Shown here: positions 39,500-50,954 of the stretch, piece by piece
Layout: each line of letters begins with the position of its first letter
How positions within the stretch are numbered: the first letter of the stretch is position 1
NCBI GenBank assembly: GCA_022702545.1
Contig: JAHRBC010000004.1
Location: forward strand, 3,658,001-3,722,000
Reading direction: 5' to 3'
Length of the DNA stretch: 64,000 nt
Source: Phycomyces nitens
Taxonomy: Eukaryota > Mucoromycota > Mucoromycetes > Mucorales > Phycomycetaceae
Notes under the pieces: model-generated
The model's input: only the letters and a program-made list of their open reading frames with translations
Told to the model about the DNA's origin: nothing
The model's database searches: none
Program-made: the position numbers and the translations under genes

Positions 39500-40381
39500 A
39501 TGCCAGCCAGTACCTCATTACTACAATGTCTCTTTGTAATCGTCCCTCTACTAGACTCAATTCATTGCAATTCACTAGTACCTAATGTCATTGCAGCAGA
39601 AGATCTGCAGACCCCTCAATACGGTCACCTTGTAGTCAGTGCTCTGCTGAGTGCAGCTTCTGTTGCCTATCACTTCTTCCGCATCCTGTTTTCCAGTATT
39701 TATAGACTAACCCTGGCTCTCCTGTGGCCCGTCTATTGGTTAGCACGTCTATGCTGGACTGGCCTAGTGGTCAAGCCTGTGCTGCTATTTGCACATATTT
39801 GTTATGTTCTCTGGCCCATCACTCTATTCTGCCTCGTAGCGGTTTGTTGTGGTCTATTGATTGGTGGGTGTGCCGGTTTTGCAGCCGAAGCTTTTTCCTC
39901 AGTGCTTATTTCTGCTACCTGGGGTACAGAGAAACAGAAACCAAAGGAAACCATTGTATACGACAGCGATGACGACGATAAAGTGCCCGAGCCTCCTGGA
40001 TCAGACCACACGGGCTACACCGGAGACAGCGCAAGGATGCCGAGAGGATATCCGCTTGCTGCCATGATGGACGAGGACGACGATATTCAGCTCAAGGAGA
40101 GTTCGTCGTCGTCCTTTCATTGGGACACATCTTTTTTCGGAGGCAACCGAAAAGGAAAGGAGCGCAGAGGTCTGCCGGATGCCACTGTAGAGTCATGGCG
40201 GACGTCTCTTTCCAGACGGTCCAGCTCTTCGTCTGTCTTGTCTCAGACCCCACAGTCAGCTACCACTGGCCTGCCTCCACTTGACACTAAATTGAAAAAG
40301 ACGACGTGCGACAAGCAAGACGATTGGGAGTGGGGAGACGATGATGAAGATGACTTTCCGTCGAGAAGAAACTCGCGATAG
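39500..40381 (+). CDS. Hypothetical multi-pass membrane protein with acidic C-terminal tail
   Basis: Intronless, 293 aa. After a short hydrophobic start (LLQCLFVIVPLLDS) comes a block of about four close membrane helices between residues 45 and 145 (VVSALLSAASVAYHFFRILF, LALLWPVYWLARLCW, PVLLFAHICYVLWPITLFCL, LIGGCAGFAAEAF). The last 145 residues are hydrophilic, rich in Asp, Glu and Ser, with YDSDDDDK, MDEDDDIQLKESSSSS, RRSSSSSVLS and WEWGDDDEDDFPSRRN. The tail looks cytosolic and suited to kinase control. I do not recognise the family. The (TC)n leader upstream and the coherent TM/tail layout support a real gene. Confidence 0.78.
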   Translation: MPASTSLLQCLFVIVPLLDSIHCNSLVPNVIAAEDLQTPQYGHLVVSALLSAASVAYHFFRILFSSIYRLTLALLWPVYWLARLCWTGLVVKPVLLFAHICYVLWPITLFCLVAVCCGLLIGGCAGFAAEAFSSVLISATWGTEKQKPKETIVYDSDDDDKVPEPPGSDHTGYTGDSARMPRGYPLAAMMDEDDDIQLKESSSSSFHWDTSFFGGNRKGKERRGLPDATVESWRTSLSRRSSSSSVLSQTPQSATTGLPPLDTKLKKTTCDKQDDWEWGDDDEDDFPSRRNSR

Positions 40382-40736
40382 TTTTACCTAGAAGTACAAT
40401 ACAATATTTAAATATTTAAATATATATATATATATATATAAGTATATATGTATATATATATATAATCCGGCAAGTCTGTCAATAAAAGCATCAATGAGCA
40501 ATCGAGTGCCATGATGAATTTTTGTAAAAAAAAAAAAAAAAAAAAAATTCTTTATTGGATCAACTTCATTAGATAAAAAGAGAGAGAGAGAAAAAGGGGG
40601 GTGGAAATAAAATACGTATAAAACAAAAATAGTGGCTTACAGTACAGAAAAATGCCTGGGGTTGAAAGCCAGCCGATGGTTTACAACAAAAAAAAAACTC
40701 GGTTTTTTTGTAGCAGTAGTAGTTTTAGATTTAGCA
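40382..40736. repeat. Microsatellite-rich spacer: (TA)n and poly-A
   Basis: 355 bases between two + strand genes. It holds a (TA)n tract (40416-40463, interrupted) and an A run of about 22 (40526-40547), then a purine-rich stretch (GAGAGAGAGAGAAAAAGGGG, 40580-40600). The promoter of the next gene must be within. Confidence 0.75.
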
Positions 40737-41529
40737 ATGCCACCAAAATCATTCAACAAGAAACATCAGAAGCCTCTGACATCACTCGAGAAGCTGAGTG
40801 AGTAGAATATATAGTAAAATGATCAATGTCGCAAAAACGGGTTCTGATTGCCTGTCTTTAGAAAAGAAGAAGAAGCAGCAGCTCATTCAAAAGGCTACCG
40901 TAAAGGCCCAGTATTACAAGACACTTGCAAAAGAAAAACCTGATCTCGATGCACCTGATTATGTCAAAGAAGTATGAACCGAGAAATTGGCTGGAATATT
41001 AGAGATTGCTAACGATCCGTCTCTAGATCTTTGCCGAAAAGACGATTGATGAGGATGGCAATGTGGTGGAATACGACAATGGAACAAAGCGCAAACCAGA
41101 GGAAGAGGAGCGAGTATACGATCTAGACGAGGAATCTTCATCGGAAGAAGAAGAAGAGGAAGAGGAAGATAAACCTAGAAAGAAACAAAAGAAAGATGCA
41201 GAGCCCAAGCAGTAAGTAGACCCAGCAACCGACCAACCGACCAATTGTCCAATTGTCCAATTGACGTTTGATTATCTAGACACAAACCAAACCCTTTCAA
41301 ATCTCAATTGCAAGTCCAAAAGAAAACCAAGGAAGAGGCCATCAAGGCCAGAGAAGAAAAGCAAAAGATGTATGAAGAAAAGAACAAGGCACGAGCAAAT
41401 TATTACCGAGAACGTAACCAGGTTCGCGGCAAGATGCTGGCAAGGAACAAGCGCGGCCAGCCAAATTTGGCTACCCAGATGAATGTCTTGCTGGACAAGC
41501 TTGAGAAAGATAAACCAAAACAGCATTAA
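40737..41529 (+). CDS. FYV7: Fyv7/CCDC59-like rRNA-processing protein
   Basis: Four exons (40737-40797, 40862-40971, 41027-41211, 41280-41529) total 606 nt, 201 aa. Highly charged: a basic start (MPPKSFNKKHQKPLTSLEKL), a long acidic run EEEEEEEEDK, then a basic helical C-terminus. The ending KNKARANYYRERNQVRGKML plus KRGQPNLATQMNVLLDKLE matches the conserved C-terminal signature of the rRNA-processing family that includes yeast Fyv7 and animal CCDC59/TAP26. In yeast Fyv7 acts in the nucleolus in 18S rRNA maturation. The exon 3/4 join CA|A restores Gln-His in frame. Low-complexity sequence makes homology elsewhere weak, so the call rests on the C-terminal block. Confidence 0.8.
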
Positions 41530-42510
41530 TATCAATCTGGCCATCCTTGCACCTGCATCACCAACCCATCCTTACATAATCCCCATAATATATATGACCC
41601 CATCTCTTTAAAAATCATAATATTGACTGCAAAAAAGAGGCTATGCTTGGATCAAGATGAAAAAAATATTAGACTTTCTTGATCTGAACGACTCTGGACG
41701 CCTGGAAAGATCCATGTGAAAAAATATTGGTATATAAAGGGGAGACCTTGGATCCAGACCTGGATATTCTGTGTGTTCTACAATGGTATTGTTTTTGTAT
41801 ACCTTGCCTTTATTCGAAACAAGCCAGGAGAGTAACGTTTGTCAAGCGTTCTGCAGTCTGCCCGGAATTGTCTCGAGCTCTTATCACTTGAATCTTTGAT
41901 GTCTTGGCGAATAAATCTGGTTACAAGACACACGTGGGCTAGACGATAAAGAAGTCCTCTGTTGCTACGAACATTTATCAGGAAAAAAAGAAAAGAAAGA
42001 GTAACCAAGGATGTAGTACAAATGATAGCTCAGCAATGTTTGAATACAATATGTATCAACATTTGAGCTAATTTATGGTCTTGTACGATTGTGAATATGT
42101 GTTTGTTGTCAATTAAACTCTGTTTATACCAACAGAAAACATCTCAATAGAGTTACTTGGTGATCAATAATACCACAGTCTAGACCTATCACCCAGCCAT
42201 TGGTGATATTCCTATTGTTATTAGCTTATCGCCTAGAATTGATTGTTCGGGAAACTGTTTATCTATAGGATGCCCCGACCTCTTTCTGTTTATATATATA
42301 ATGAACCTGTCCAACATTGCACAAGAATCTTATTCCTTTGGAATAATGGAAGATGTGTACAACGATTGTGCGTCGTACAACAGCAACAACAGCAAAAAGT
42401 GAGCAAATATCTCTTTATTATTATCATTATTACTATTATTGTGATTAATTGAATAAATGGAATATAGGATGCAAGGTATGCTGTGTGTATTTACAAATAA
42501 ACAAAAAGAG
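41530..42510. other. Intergenic, no gene seen
   Basis: About 980 bases between two 3' ends. Minus-strand and plus-strand ORFs of 60-117 codons overlap each other and have no motif. An ATTATTATC-type tract lies at 42415-42450. Confidence 0.5.
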
Positions 42511-44097
42511 TTAGAGAAGACGGTCAACAATGTTGAGGGCAGCAAACACCAGCACTGTACACACTGGCACACACACAACTCCATAGCTCCAAAAGAGCAT
42601 ATGAAGCATCTCTTCCTCATAGATATTGTTGGCTTGAGTGATCTGGACAAGGTTGATTGCAGTGGGAGTGCTCGGGAGGACAATCATCATGATAATAAAT
42701 ACAGGATCCTTGGCAAGCGAAGACCATTGGGATCCATAGAGGACAAACAGCACGACGACTGGAATAACCAGCAGAGGCATCAGCATCATACGGACTGCAA
42801 TTGCGGTTGCTACCGGCTTCTTCATTGCGGACGATGTCTCGTGTTGTGTTTCTGCGATACAAGTAAGCTGAGCACCAAGACAAGTCAAGATCAATGGCAC
42901 GGCTGCCTTTCCACAGGTCTCGATTGCCTTTGTAAACGAAGGATAGAGGAAGGAATCCTTGGCATACAAGAGTGGCTTGAGAGGGGTCAAGCCAACAATA
43001 AGGGCGAGCATGGCGGCATAGAGAGGGGGTGACATGAAGCTGTCAAATCTCTTGGCAACCCGGACTACGAATTGGGCGCCTGGAATCCGAGCAACAAAGC
43101 GATCAAAGGCAGACATATCTTGGGGGGCAATGTGGACCGAGTTTGATAGCAGGCCGGTTCTCTCGTCATAGTCTGCGTTCTTTTGTCCCTTTCGGTCGTC
43201 GCTTTGGATGGCAAGTGTTCTGGTGCTTGGTGTCCGGTGGTGGTTGCGAGTGGCCTCTTCCAAATCGGCTTCTTGGTCGACAACAGAAGAAGATTCTGAA
43301 TGATCCACTGATTGGTAGTTGCGCGAACCGACGTAATTGTTCTCGCTTATTTGATCGGAGTCAGTGCTGTCAATGTCGACAATTTCTTCTTGGCGATTAC
43401 GCAAGAGGTTATAGCCATAGGACCAACGGACAAGGTTGCCAAAGATTGCAAAGAAGAGTGTATAGGAGATGCCTCTGATGACAAATAAACGTTAAAAATT
43501 ATTATTATTATTATTATTCCCAGATTGGTCAGTCAGTGTTCTTGTTCTTGGTCTTGTTCTTACCTGGCGGCCACTGTTTCTGGTGTGTCACCTTCTGTCC
43601 AGAATAGAATATGGGCGGCCTCCGAGACAGCCAGACTGGAAATGATGGCGATAGGCAAAGAGTTTGTGTTTGAGAACAAGACGCATGCAAGTACAAATCT
43701 TCTGTAGCCAGCATCCAAGCCAACAATCCGAGTAGTAGTCTGACTGGCAATGTAAGATATGACGATAAAGATGGCATAAAATACTGGGATTGGCCAGAAT
43801 GCGATAAGCTTCTCGACTGAGATAATGGAGGCCACATTGGAGAACAAGAGGCAGGGAGTAAAGAAGACCAGATTGAGTCTTGATAGCCACTAGATACGAA
43901 TTAGTATGAGGGGTTTGGCAGGCAATTGATTACCTTTTGGGTGGGCATGTCAAAGTATCCTCTCTTTGTGAGAAGGAAGCCAAAGAAGACGACTGTCATG
44001 ACTTGCAAGATGGCCTGGATTCATAGAGTCAATTGGGATCTATGGATTATGGAGGACTAACCTGGACGGCTGCTATGATGAGATCTACGGTTGCCAT
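42511..44097 (-). CDS. PIN-like / auxin efflux carrier family membrane transporter
   Basis: Four exons (44097-44062, 44014-43934, 43889-43564, 43474-42511) total 1407 nt, 468 aa. The N-terminal half has helices MATVDLIIAAVQAILQVMTV, TKRGYFDMPTQKWLSRLNLV, FFTPCLLFSNVAS and the conserved CVLFSNTNSLPIAIISSLA. A hydrophilic loop of about 120 residues follows (SSSVVDQEADLEEATRNHHR). The C-terminal half has PPLYAAMLALIVGLTPLKPL, AAVPLILTCLGAQL, VRMMLMPLLVIPVVVLFVLY, VLPSTPTAINLVQI and LFWSYGVVCVPVCTVL. This ten-helix two-bundle plan with a central loop is the Mem_trans (auxin efflux carrier) family, represented in yeast by Ecm3-like proteins, likely in the ER or plasma membrane. No auxin transport is implied. 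Start ATG at 44097 begins the first membrane helix directly. Confidence 0.9.
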
Positions 44098-44607
44098 TTT
44101 GTTGGATAAAGAAAATAAAGAAGAAGAAGAAGAGAAGGATGGCTTTGGAGGGTTTATAAAACAATTGGATCGTCGGACAAAATGGTTTTTATTTTTATTT
44201 TTAATAAAAATAAAATAAAAATTGTAGTAGGACAGAACCATTATAGCTCTTTAATACTCGCTTTATCTAATGTAAGTTGACGTTTTGGACTCCTGGCCCA
44301 ATTCTCTTTTTGTTTTTAGTGTGCTTTTACATTATAGTACCTTGTCGTCACTTCTTTATAAGAAAAGTACAAGATTAACCTCCTTTATATAATAGAGTAT
44401 TTTATACCATTTATATATATATATAACATGTATTTATTTATATATAACATTTATTTATTATTATCAGATCAAATATCGAATCAAGAAGAAGAAGAAAAAC
44501 AATCTTTTCCTATTGTGTGTGTGGCTGTGTGTAGGTGTGTGTGTGTGCGGTTATTGAGGCGCAGAGGTATCTCTTTTCTTTTTTCTTCCTTTTTTTGATT
44601 TATTTAT
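44098..44607. other. Intergenic, AT-rich, with GT-rich microsatellite
   Basis: 510 bases upstream of the PIN-like start and downstream of the LC8 stop. Contains TATTTATTTATA-type repeats (44395-44465), a GTGTGTGTGC tract (44513-44550) and pyrimidine runs. No gene seen. Confidence 0.5.
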
Positions 44608-45011
44608 TTATGCAGACTTGAACAAGAGGATGGCAATTTGTCCATGGTAAAAGTAGATAAAGTGCTTGGATTCTAGAGCCACAAAGCAATCATAGCATTT
44701 ACACTGTTAACAACCCTTTCTTTAAAATAGCCAAATAAATATATTTCATTACCATGCGTCACAAAGCTACCAAAGTTACGACCAACCACACAGTGCCATG
44801 TAGGTCCTAGAGAGAGAGATTGGGTAAGATGGCTGATGTGAATAGTCTAAACTTATTTACCGTATTTCTTGTCAAATTCACGCTTGATATGAGCTGCAAT
44901 ATCCTTTTCGATATTGTACTTTTCCAGAGCCTGTGTGCTGCAGTCGATGGCCTCCTGCTGCATCTCCTCGCTCATGTCGGCACTCTTGATGACTGCCTTG
45001 CTGTCCGACAT
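44608..45011 (-). CDS. Dynein light chain LC8
   Basis: Three exons (45011-44861, 44806-44753, 44672-44608) total 270 nt, 89 aa, exactly the LC8 length. It begins [20 protein letters not shown], continues with [20 protein letters not shown] and [20 protein letters not shown], and ends [11 protein letters not shown]. This is the near-invariant LC8 fold that dimerises and binds TQT-like peptides; it serves cytoplasmic dynein and many other partners. Start set at MSDSKAV because family members start there, although the frame is open further upstream. It shares a roughly 310-bp divergent promoter with the peroxiredoxin gene. Confidence 0.95.
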
Positions 45012-45320
45012 TCTATATAATCTGTAAGCATCTTGTACATTCCAGCCACACAATCTACCTTTAGATGTTCTAGAGATGAAAGAAAGAGAGAGAGAGAGAA
45101 GGAGAGAAGAAGAGAAACGACTAGAATTAAGCTCTCCAACTGAACCGGCCTCCAATGTTCATTTTTGGACGTATGCCATGTTTTCTCCTTTTCTAGCTCC
45201 GTTTAATGTGACGTGAACTAGCCATGTCCGCCCCCGTCCGCCCCCTCCTCCCCCCCTTTTTTTTTTATATATATTCATCCCTCTTTACTTTCTCTCTTTT
45301 TGATAGCCAGTCTTATCCAA
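45012..45320. promoter_or_regulatory. Bidirectional promoter between LC8 and peroxiredoxin
   Basis: 309 bases between divergent ATGs. A GA-rich block (45071-45120, on the LC8 side, CT-rich on its sense strand) and a C/T-rich block (45230-45300: CCCCCGTCCGCCCCC, then T10 and TATATA) on the peroxiredoxin side give each gene a pyrimidine-rich leader. Confidence 0.55.
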
Positions 45321-46463
45321 ATGTCTGCCTTTTCTCGTATTTCGCGTGTCATTCCCCGCGCTTCTGTGGCGCTTGGGTCGCGTCTGGGCGCTCGCCCTGC
45401 GTTTAGTGGCCTTGGAGCCGTCAATGCGTCGCGTCACTTTTCAGCAACCAACAAAAAGTGTATCGCCACTGTCCAGCGTAAGTTATAAACGCAATTGGGC
45501 TGTGTGTGCTGTTTTGTTTTGCAAATTAAAAAATAATAATATAAACGCACCTATCTACATATAGACGCTGCTCCTCAGTGGACCGGTGACGCTGTTGTTG
45601 ACGGTGAGTTCAAGCAGCTGTCTCTGGCCGACTACAAGGGCAAGTTTGCAGTGCTGGTAAGTATAAATCTAGAGGTCTACAACCCGGCCAACATTTCATT
45701 CTAGGTATTTTACCCTGCCGACTTTACGTTTGTCTGCCCCACCGAGCTACTTGCCTACAGCGACCGCATTGAAGAGTTCCGAGCATTGGGTGCCGAGGTG
45801 GTTGGCATCAGTGTAGAGTAAGCAACTCGGATTTCCAAGCACCTTTATTTATTTATGTATTTATCAATCTAATCTTTATTGTAGCAATGTCCACTCTCAC
45901 TTGGGTAAATAGATCAATGTCTCGAAAAACAAGGCTCTAAATAGATGGATAAATAAATAAATAAATGTAGCCTGGACAAATGTGCCCAGAAAGCAAGGTG
46001 GTCTTGGTGCTATCCAGATCCCTCTTGGTAAGCATCCCAAACTTCACCCCATAGCCAACTAACCCAAAAACGCAGTCTCGGACATCAAGAAGGACATCTC
46101 GGCCGACTATAATGGTAATATAAACCAACCCTCTCTTGAATTCTCTAACTCTTAAACAGTCTTGATCCCCGAGGCTGGAATTGCTCTTCGTGGTCTGTTT
46201 GTCATTGACCCAAAGGGCACACTTCGAGTGGCCCATGTCCATGACTTGCCCATTGGTCGCTCGGTTGACGAGACCCTTCGAATCATTGAGGCCATCAAGT
46301 TTACTGATGAGCATGGAGAGGTTTGTCAAACGAAATATTGGCGATAAGCAAGTATACTCAAGACCATTTTTTTAAGGTCTGTCCTGCCAACTGGAAAAAG
46401 GGTGACAAGACGATCAAACCTAACCCCAAGGGATCTCAGGAGTATTTTGAATCCGTAAACTAA
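45321..46463 (+). CDS. Mitochondrial typical 2-Cys peroxiredoxin
   Basis: Eight exons (45321-45477, 45565-45656, 45705-45817, 45885-45904, 45971-46027, 46076-46114, 46160-46320, 46377-46463) total 726 nt, 241 aa. The first 50 residues are Arg/Ser/Ala-rich without acids ([20 protein letters not shown]), a good mitochondrial presequence. The mature part starts [16 protein letters not shown]. Peroxidatic Cys lies in [13 protein letters not shown] (exon 3) and resolving Cys in GEVCPANW (last exon), so this is the 2-Cys rather than the 1-Cys class. It reduces H2O2 and organic peroxides using thioredoxin. Exon 4 is only 20 nt (NVHSHL). The intron before the last exon starts GTTTGT, close to the GTCTGT that starts the last exon. 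Confidence 0.95.
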
Positions 46464-47449
46464 AATATCTTGTGCATTTGTAAAGTAAATCAATGTTAAA
46501 GTATATATATATATATTTCTGGATCATCATAATGTGAATATGTTTGGAGATCACTATATTCAACCAAAAAATAACAGGCTTTAAATAGAATTGCTATTTT
46601 ATGCATATATTGTACCTTGCAAGTATCTAGAGGGTTTGAACTATTGTCCAATGGTCCAGAATAGTTTTTTTTATGGGGGTCTTTGGAGATCGATAGGCTT
46701 ACAAGAGAATCCTTTTTTTTTGGCAGCGCAAGAATGTGGTACAGATCTAAAGACCTGTCCTTAAAAGACTACTTTACAGCAAAATAAAAATCTAGTTTAC
46801 AGTGCACTCATAGACCTATAGTAGTATATCATGCCAATAGCAAGAATGTATCTTGATTATTCTTACGAGACCACTTTTGAATGATTGGTTTTGGAATCAC
46901 AGAGTGTATCCAAAGAAGTATCCAGGAATTCAGAACAATCATTTTGGATCCTCAATGCTGTCAACTGTCCATTGAGCCAAAAAATGTAATGATCAAAAGA
47001 AGAAGAAGAAGAAAAGGGCCAACTGGATAAAGAGGTATGCCTTGGTCCAGCCATAGTGAGATCGCAACGTCTCGTTACGTAGCCATACATCGATCAATAA
47101 GGTAGGCTAATACATATTAGCCATGCCACACCATAATTCCAGCATTAGACCGTCTGATTTAAGCGTATCGTCGATTATCTTGCTGACATGGCAAATATAC
47201 CAGCCAAGAGATGTTTCAATAGCAACTCAGTGTGGTGATATTTTGTAATGCTTAAAAAAGGCTCATTGCATTCTATATAATTGCAGTTGGTTTCCCACAA
47301 GGTTGAGCATATTTCGTGACTTAATTTCTAGCATCGTTTTAGAAGCAAGAAAATAAAGAGACGCCTTGGAATCTACAGTTGTTCTCCAGATCCATCTTTC
47401 TTAAAGAGACCACTTCTTGGCCGAGAATCATCCGGTTGCTATCTCCAGC
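46464..47449. other. Intergenic, no gene seen
   Basis: 986 bases between two + strand genes. (TA)n at 46501-46516, GAAGAAGAAG near 46999-47012. No ORF with support. The chitinase promoter must lie in the last part; no clear element recognised. Confidence 0.5.
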
Positions 47450-48739
47450 ATGCGTCTATTTTATACCCTTTTGTTTATATGCAGCACCATTGGAGTGAAT
47501 GGATTTCAAGTAGGCAAAAGACCGATTTTTTGTATGCTCAAAAGGTCCAGGACACAAATTAACCACAAGCATAATAGAATGGCTGCAACAACAATATAGC
47601 AAACTGTAAGATATCCATAAAACCACATCATAATCTAATTGTTTTTTTTTCTGGAAGATTGGGGCCAAAACTCTTATGGTGCTGCTAATAGTGCAGATAT
47701 CGATGAATGGCAAAAGCCACTTCGGTTCTACTGCGACGACAACATCACCAGCATTATCCCAATTTCCTTCTTGACCACATTCTTCTCTGTTGGAGGACTT
47801 CCAAGCATCAATCTGGCCAATGTAAGCAGCGCCCATGAGAGTATTTTAATCGTACTGATTGCTGTAGATCTGCCATGGACCCGGAGACACTGTGTTTCCC
47901 GGTACAGATCTGATGAAATGTGATGCGGTCAGTGAGGACATCAAGTACTGTCAGGAACGTGGCAAGGCCATCACTCTTTCTCTTGGTGGTGCCACAGGTT
48001 CGGTTGGATTCTTATCGGACACACAGGCCATTGAATTCGCAGACACCATCTGGAATCTGTTCTTGGGAGGAACATCCAATACCCGACCTTTTGGTGATGC
48101 GGTCTTGGATGGGTAACTATGACTCCATTTGGCCTGGATCTACAGAAATTGACAGAGAATCACTGTTTGTGTAGCATTGATCTTGACATTGAAGGCGGAA
48201 AACCAACTTGTGAGACCAAGGCTTGTGAATAATGATGTTATTTATTCATCATCTTTATTTGAATGTCCTTTTTTTTCTGTAGACTATTCTGCATTTCTGA
48301 CCAAGCTTCTCGAAAGATACAATGGATCCACCAAAAAGTACTATCTAACCGCTGCTCCACAGTGCGTCTTTCCTGACGCCAATCTTCAAGAGACCCTAGA
48401 CGTGATTCCATTCGATGCAATCTATGTCCAGTTCTGTGAGTTTGATGGCCCCAGACTCAGCTTTACTTATTAAAGGTACCCATGAATTTAAATCTCTAGA
48501 CAATAATCCTTGTGGACTCCAAGCCTATGATAAACCATCCCAGTGGAACTTTGGCACCTGGGATTACTGGGCTACACACGTTTCACCCAACCCAGATGTC
48601 AAGATCTATATTGGCGCACCAGCCAGTCAAAGCGCGGCTGGTGGGGGTTATGTTCCACTACAGACCTTGGAACAGATTGTTCTCGAGACCCGCCAATCGT
48701 TTCCTAGCTTTGGAGGTGTCATGTTCTGGGGTAAGGCAC

Positions 48740-48782
<43 letters not shown>

Positions 48783-50847
48783 GTGGCACATTGCCAGATT
48801 TGATCAATCTCACAATGCTTTTTTATTAGATGTGTCTCAGGCCTATGGAAACGACCGCATTGATGGTGGTATCGTTGATGCCATGAAAGGTGGGGCTAGC
48901 TGTGGGGCGCCATTTGTATATCCAAACTGTTCGGCGCCCCAATGGGTTCCTGGCACTGGATATATGGGAGGGAATCGAGTATCGTACGAGTAAGTAGGCC
49001 TACTTGGTAGGAAATCAGATGGCCATTTGTCTAACAAGTATCCTTCCTATCATCTCTTAGTGGGTATGTATATGATATTTTGGTGGATCTATGTAGGCTT
49101 ACAAAAGTATATATACCATTTTGAATATTTTTTTTGCCCAACCATAGATATATTTGGGAGGTAAGGTAAACTGTTTGTCAATGGTCATCATTAACGATCT
49201 ATTGCTAGGCCAAATGGTATTCAGGCAACAAACCAAGTGGAAATCCTATGGGAGACTGGGCTCCAGGTAAATCAAGACCATCAGAGAGATAAGAAAAAAA
49301 AATAGGATACAAGATTGGGTTTATCGACCCATCTTTTGTTACGCTCTAGTCAGTTCATGCCGGTCTGGCGGAGGAATCGATACCTCGGTCGAGCCAGTTC
49401 GCCAGATGGTCTCTAGTTCCACACCAATAGTATCAGGGACAACCTCCATGTTGACGGCCGCCTTGGTATCATCTACCGAGAAACCTAGTTTGGCGCCTGT
49501 CAGCCTACAGTCGACTCTGGCTTTATCTGCAGAGATCGGTACCACTCTGCTTAGTACTGACATTTTGCCCACATCAGACCCAATACCTGTTATACCCCAG
49601 ATTACACCTGTGCCTATATCCGAGCCTACATTTATACCCATATCTATGCCCATATCTATGCCTATATCCATGGCCATGCCCATGCCCATATCTATACTTC
49701 TACCTCTACCTGAACCTCTACCTCTACCTGAACCTCTACCTCTACCTGAACCTCTACCTCTACCTGAACCTGAACCTACATTTGCGCCTGCATCTGTGCC
49801 TAGATTTGAAAACTGCAGTGGTGTACCTGATTGGACAACAGGTACGGCGTATATAACAAATGATACCGTGCTGTTTGGGTCAAAGATATGGAGAGCCAAA
49901 TGGTGGACAACCAACGATGTTCCTGGAGGAGCAGCAGGAGTCTGGGTTGGCTTTGGATCATGTGAAAGTGAAGTCATTTCCAGACTGTCCCAGTCTTTTA
50001 TCGATAGACATGGAATGGGTAGGTGGTTTATGGGGGTTTATTTAGGACCATCCAATTGTGCCCATACTCACCTTGGAATCCCATACCAAAAGGATCCAAA
50101 CCCCCAGTTGTGGTGCGAATGGCTCAGAAATGCAGTGATGCCGCTCAATGGCTCCCGGTGAATATCTATGAGGCCGGCAGCCGAGTATCCTATGGGCAAG
50201 TAGTAGTAGTAATAGTAATAGTAGTACCCTTAAACCTTTATTATTCCAGTAGACACAGCTAACCATTTTTGTAGAGGCCAAGTGTTTGTTGCTTCGTGGT
50301 GGACAATGGTAAGTGAGAGATGAGATGATTGGTGCCTAACTCTGCCTTAGAACGAGATCCCTGACGAGACCAAACCTGGGCCATGGAATTTGGATGTTAT
50401 GTGCACCTTTGAGAGGACAAGGACGCTTGCTTCTATCCAACATGCCCGTAAGTACAAAAAAAAAGATGATGGTTATTATTATTATAAATAAATAAATATA
50501 TACATATATACACATAATATAATGCTGACCTATTTTTAGGTGCCTGTGGACGAGATTGGTCAGCGTCTTCTCTATACCATGTCAGGAGTCTTGTATCTTT
50601 GGGTAAGGGTGCCAAGTGATCTAGATAATGGCTGGATAATATGAATGTCTTTTTGATTAGATGGCCAGCTCTATCAGGCAAGGGCCCTGTCCCGTGGAGA
50701 AATGCCCCGCAGAGGATCGCGGTAAGACCTATTGAGTGATTAATTGGGCCTTGTGGCGATCAATTATCAGTTTGCTCATAAAATCTGCTGTCTAGACATT
50801 GGGACCATCTTGGATCGTGCGCTCATTATTTGGCAGTGTGGAGATGA
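47450..50847 (+). CDS. Secreted GH18 class III chitinase with four CBM5/12 chitin-binding modules
   Basis: Eighteen exons total 2229 nt, 742 aa: 47450-47509, 47578-47605, 47658-47821, 47868-48112, 48175-48209, 48283-48435, 48500-48730, 48830-48989, 49061-49063, 49148-49160, 49209-49266, 49350-50018, 50093-50195, 50275-50308, 50351-50447, 50540-50602, 50661-50721, 50796-50847. Signal peptide [20 protein letters not shown]18 barrel: [32 protein letters not shown], catalytic DGIDLDIE (Glu at 48191-48193), [32 protein letters not shown]. Then four similar modules: [102 protein letters not shown] Ser/Thr and PLPLPE-repeat linker separates modules 1 and 2. It hydrolyses wall chitin outside the cell. 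One intron has a GC donor (50196), and exon 9 is only 3 nt, supported by module alignment, not by frame. Confidence 0.92.
48741..48780 (+). repeat. (ATT)n microsatellite in a chitinase intron
   Basis: About 13 uninterrupted ATT/TTA triplets inside the intron 48731-48829, which otherwise splices normally (TGG G|AT GTG). Confidence 0.9.
49699..49779 (+). repeat. 18-nt tandem repeat encoding PLPLPE in the chitinase linker
   Basis: Four near-perfect 18-nt units (CCT CTA CCT CTA CCT GAA), preceded by a second low-complexity tract of ATATCTATGCCC-type repeats (49636-49690) encoding PISM repeats. It forms an extended Pro-rich linker between chitin-binding modules. Likely length-variable between strains. 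Confidence 0.9.
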
Positions 50848-50954
50848 GGACTTGTTCTTTTGTTTTTGTTTTTTTAGAAATATACCAAAATTCATTAATT
50901 TGCTTTAATATACAAAAAATTAAGAAGAAGAAGAAGAAAATACCATAAAGAAAT

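Noticed and set aside
42457..43032. 191-codon plus-strand ORF
   Set aside because: Antisense to the PIN-like carrier, whose membrane helices and splice joins are clear.
42511..44097. Reading the PIN-like carrier as evidence of plant-type auxin transport
   Set aside because: The family is widespread in fungi and protists; nothing in the sequence indicates auxin as substrate.
49339..49977. 212-codon minus-strand ORF rich in Gly-Arg and Gly-Met repeats
   Set aside because: It is the antisense of the chitinase linker repeats (PLPLPE, PISM), which lie in a well-supported plus-strand gene.
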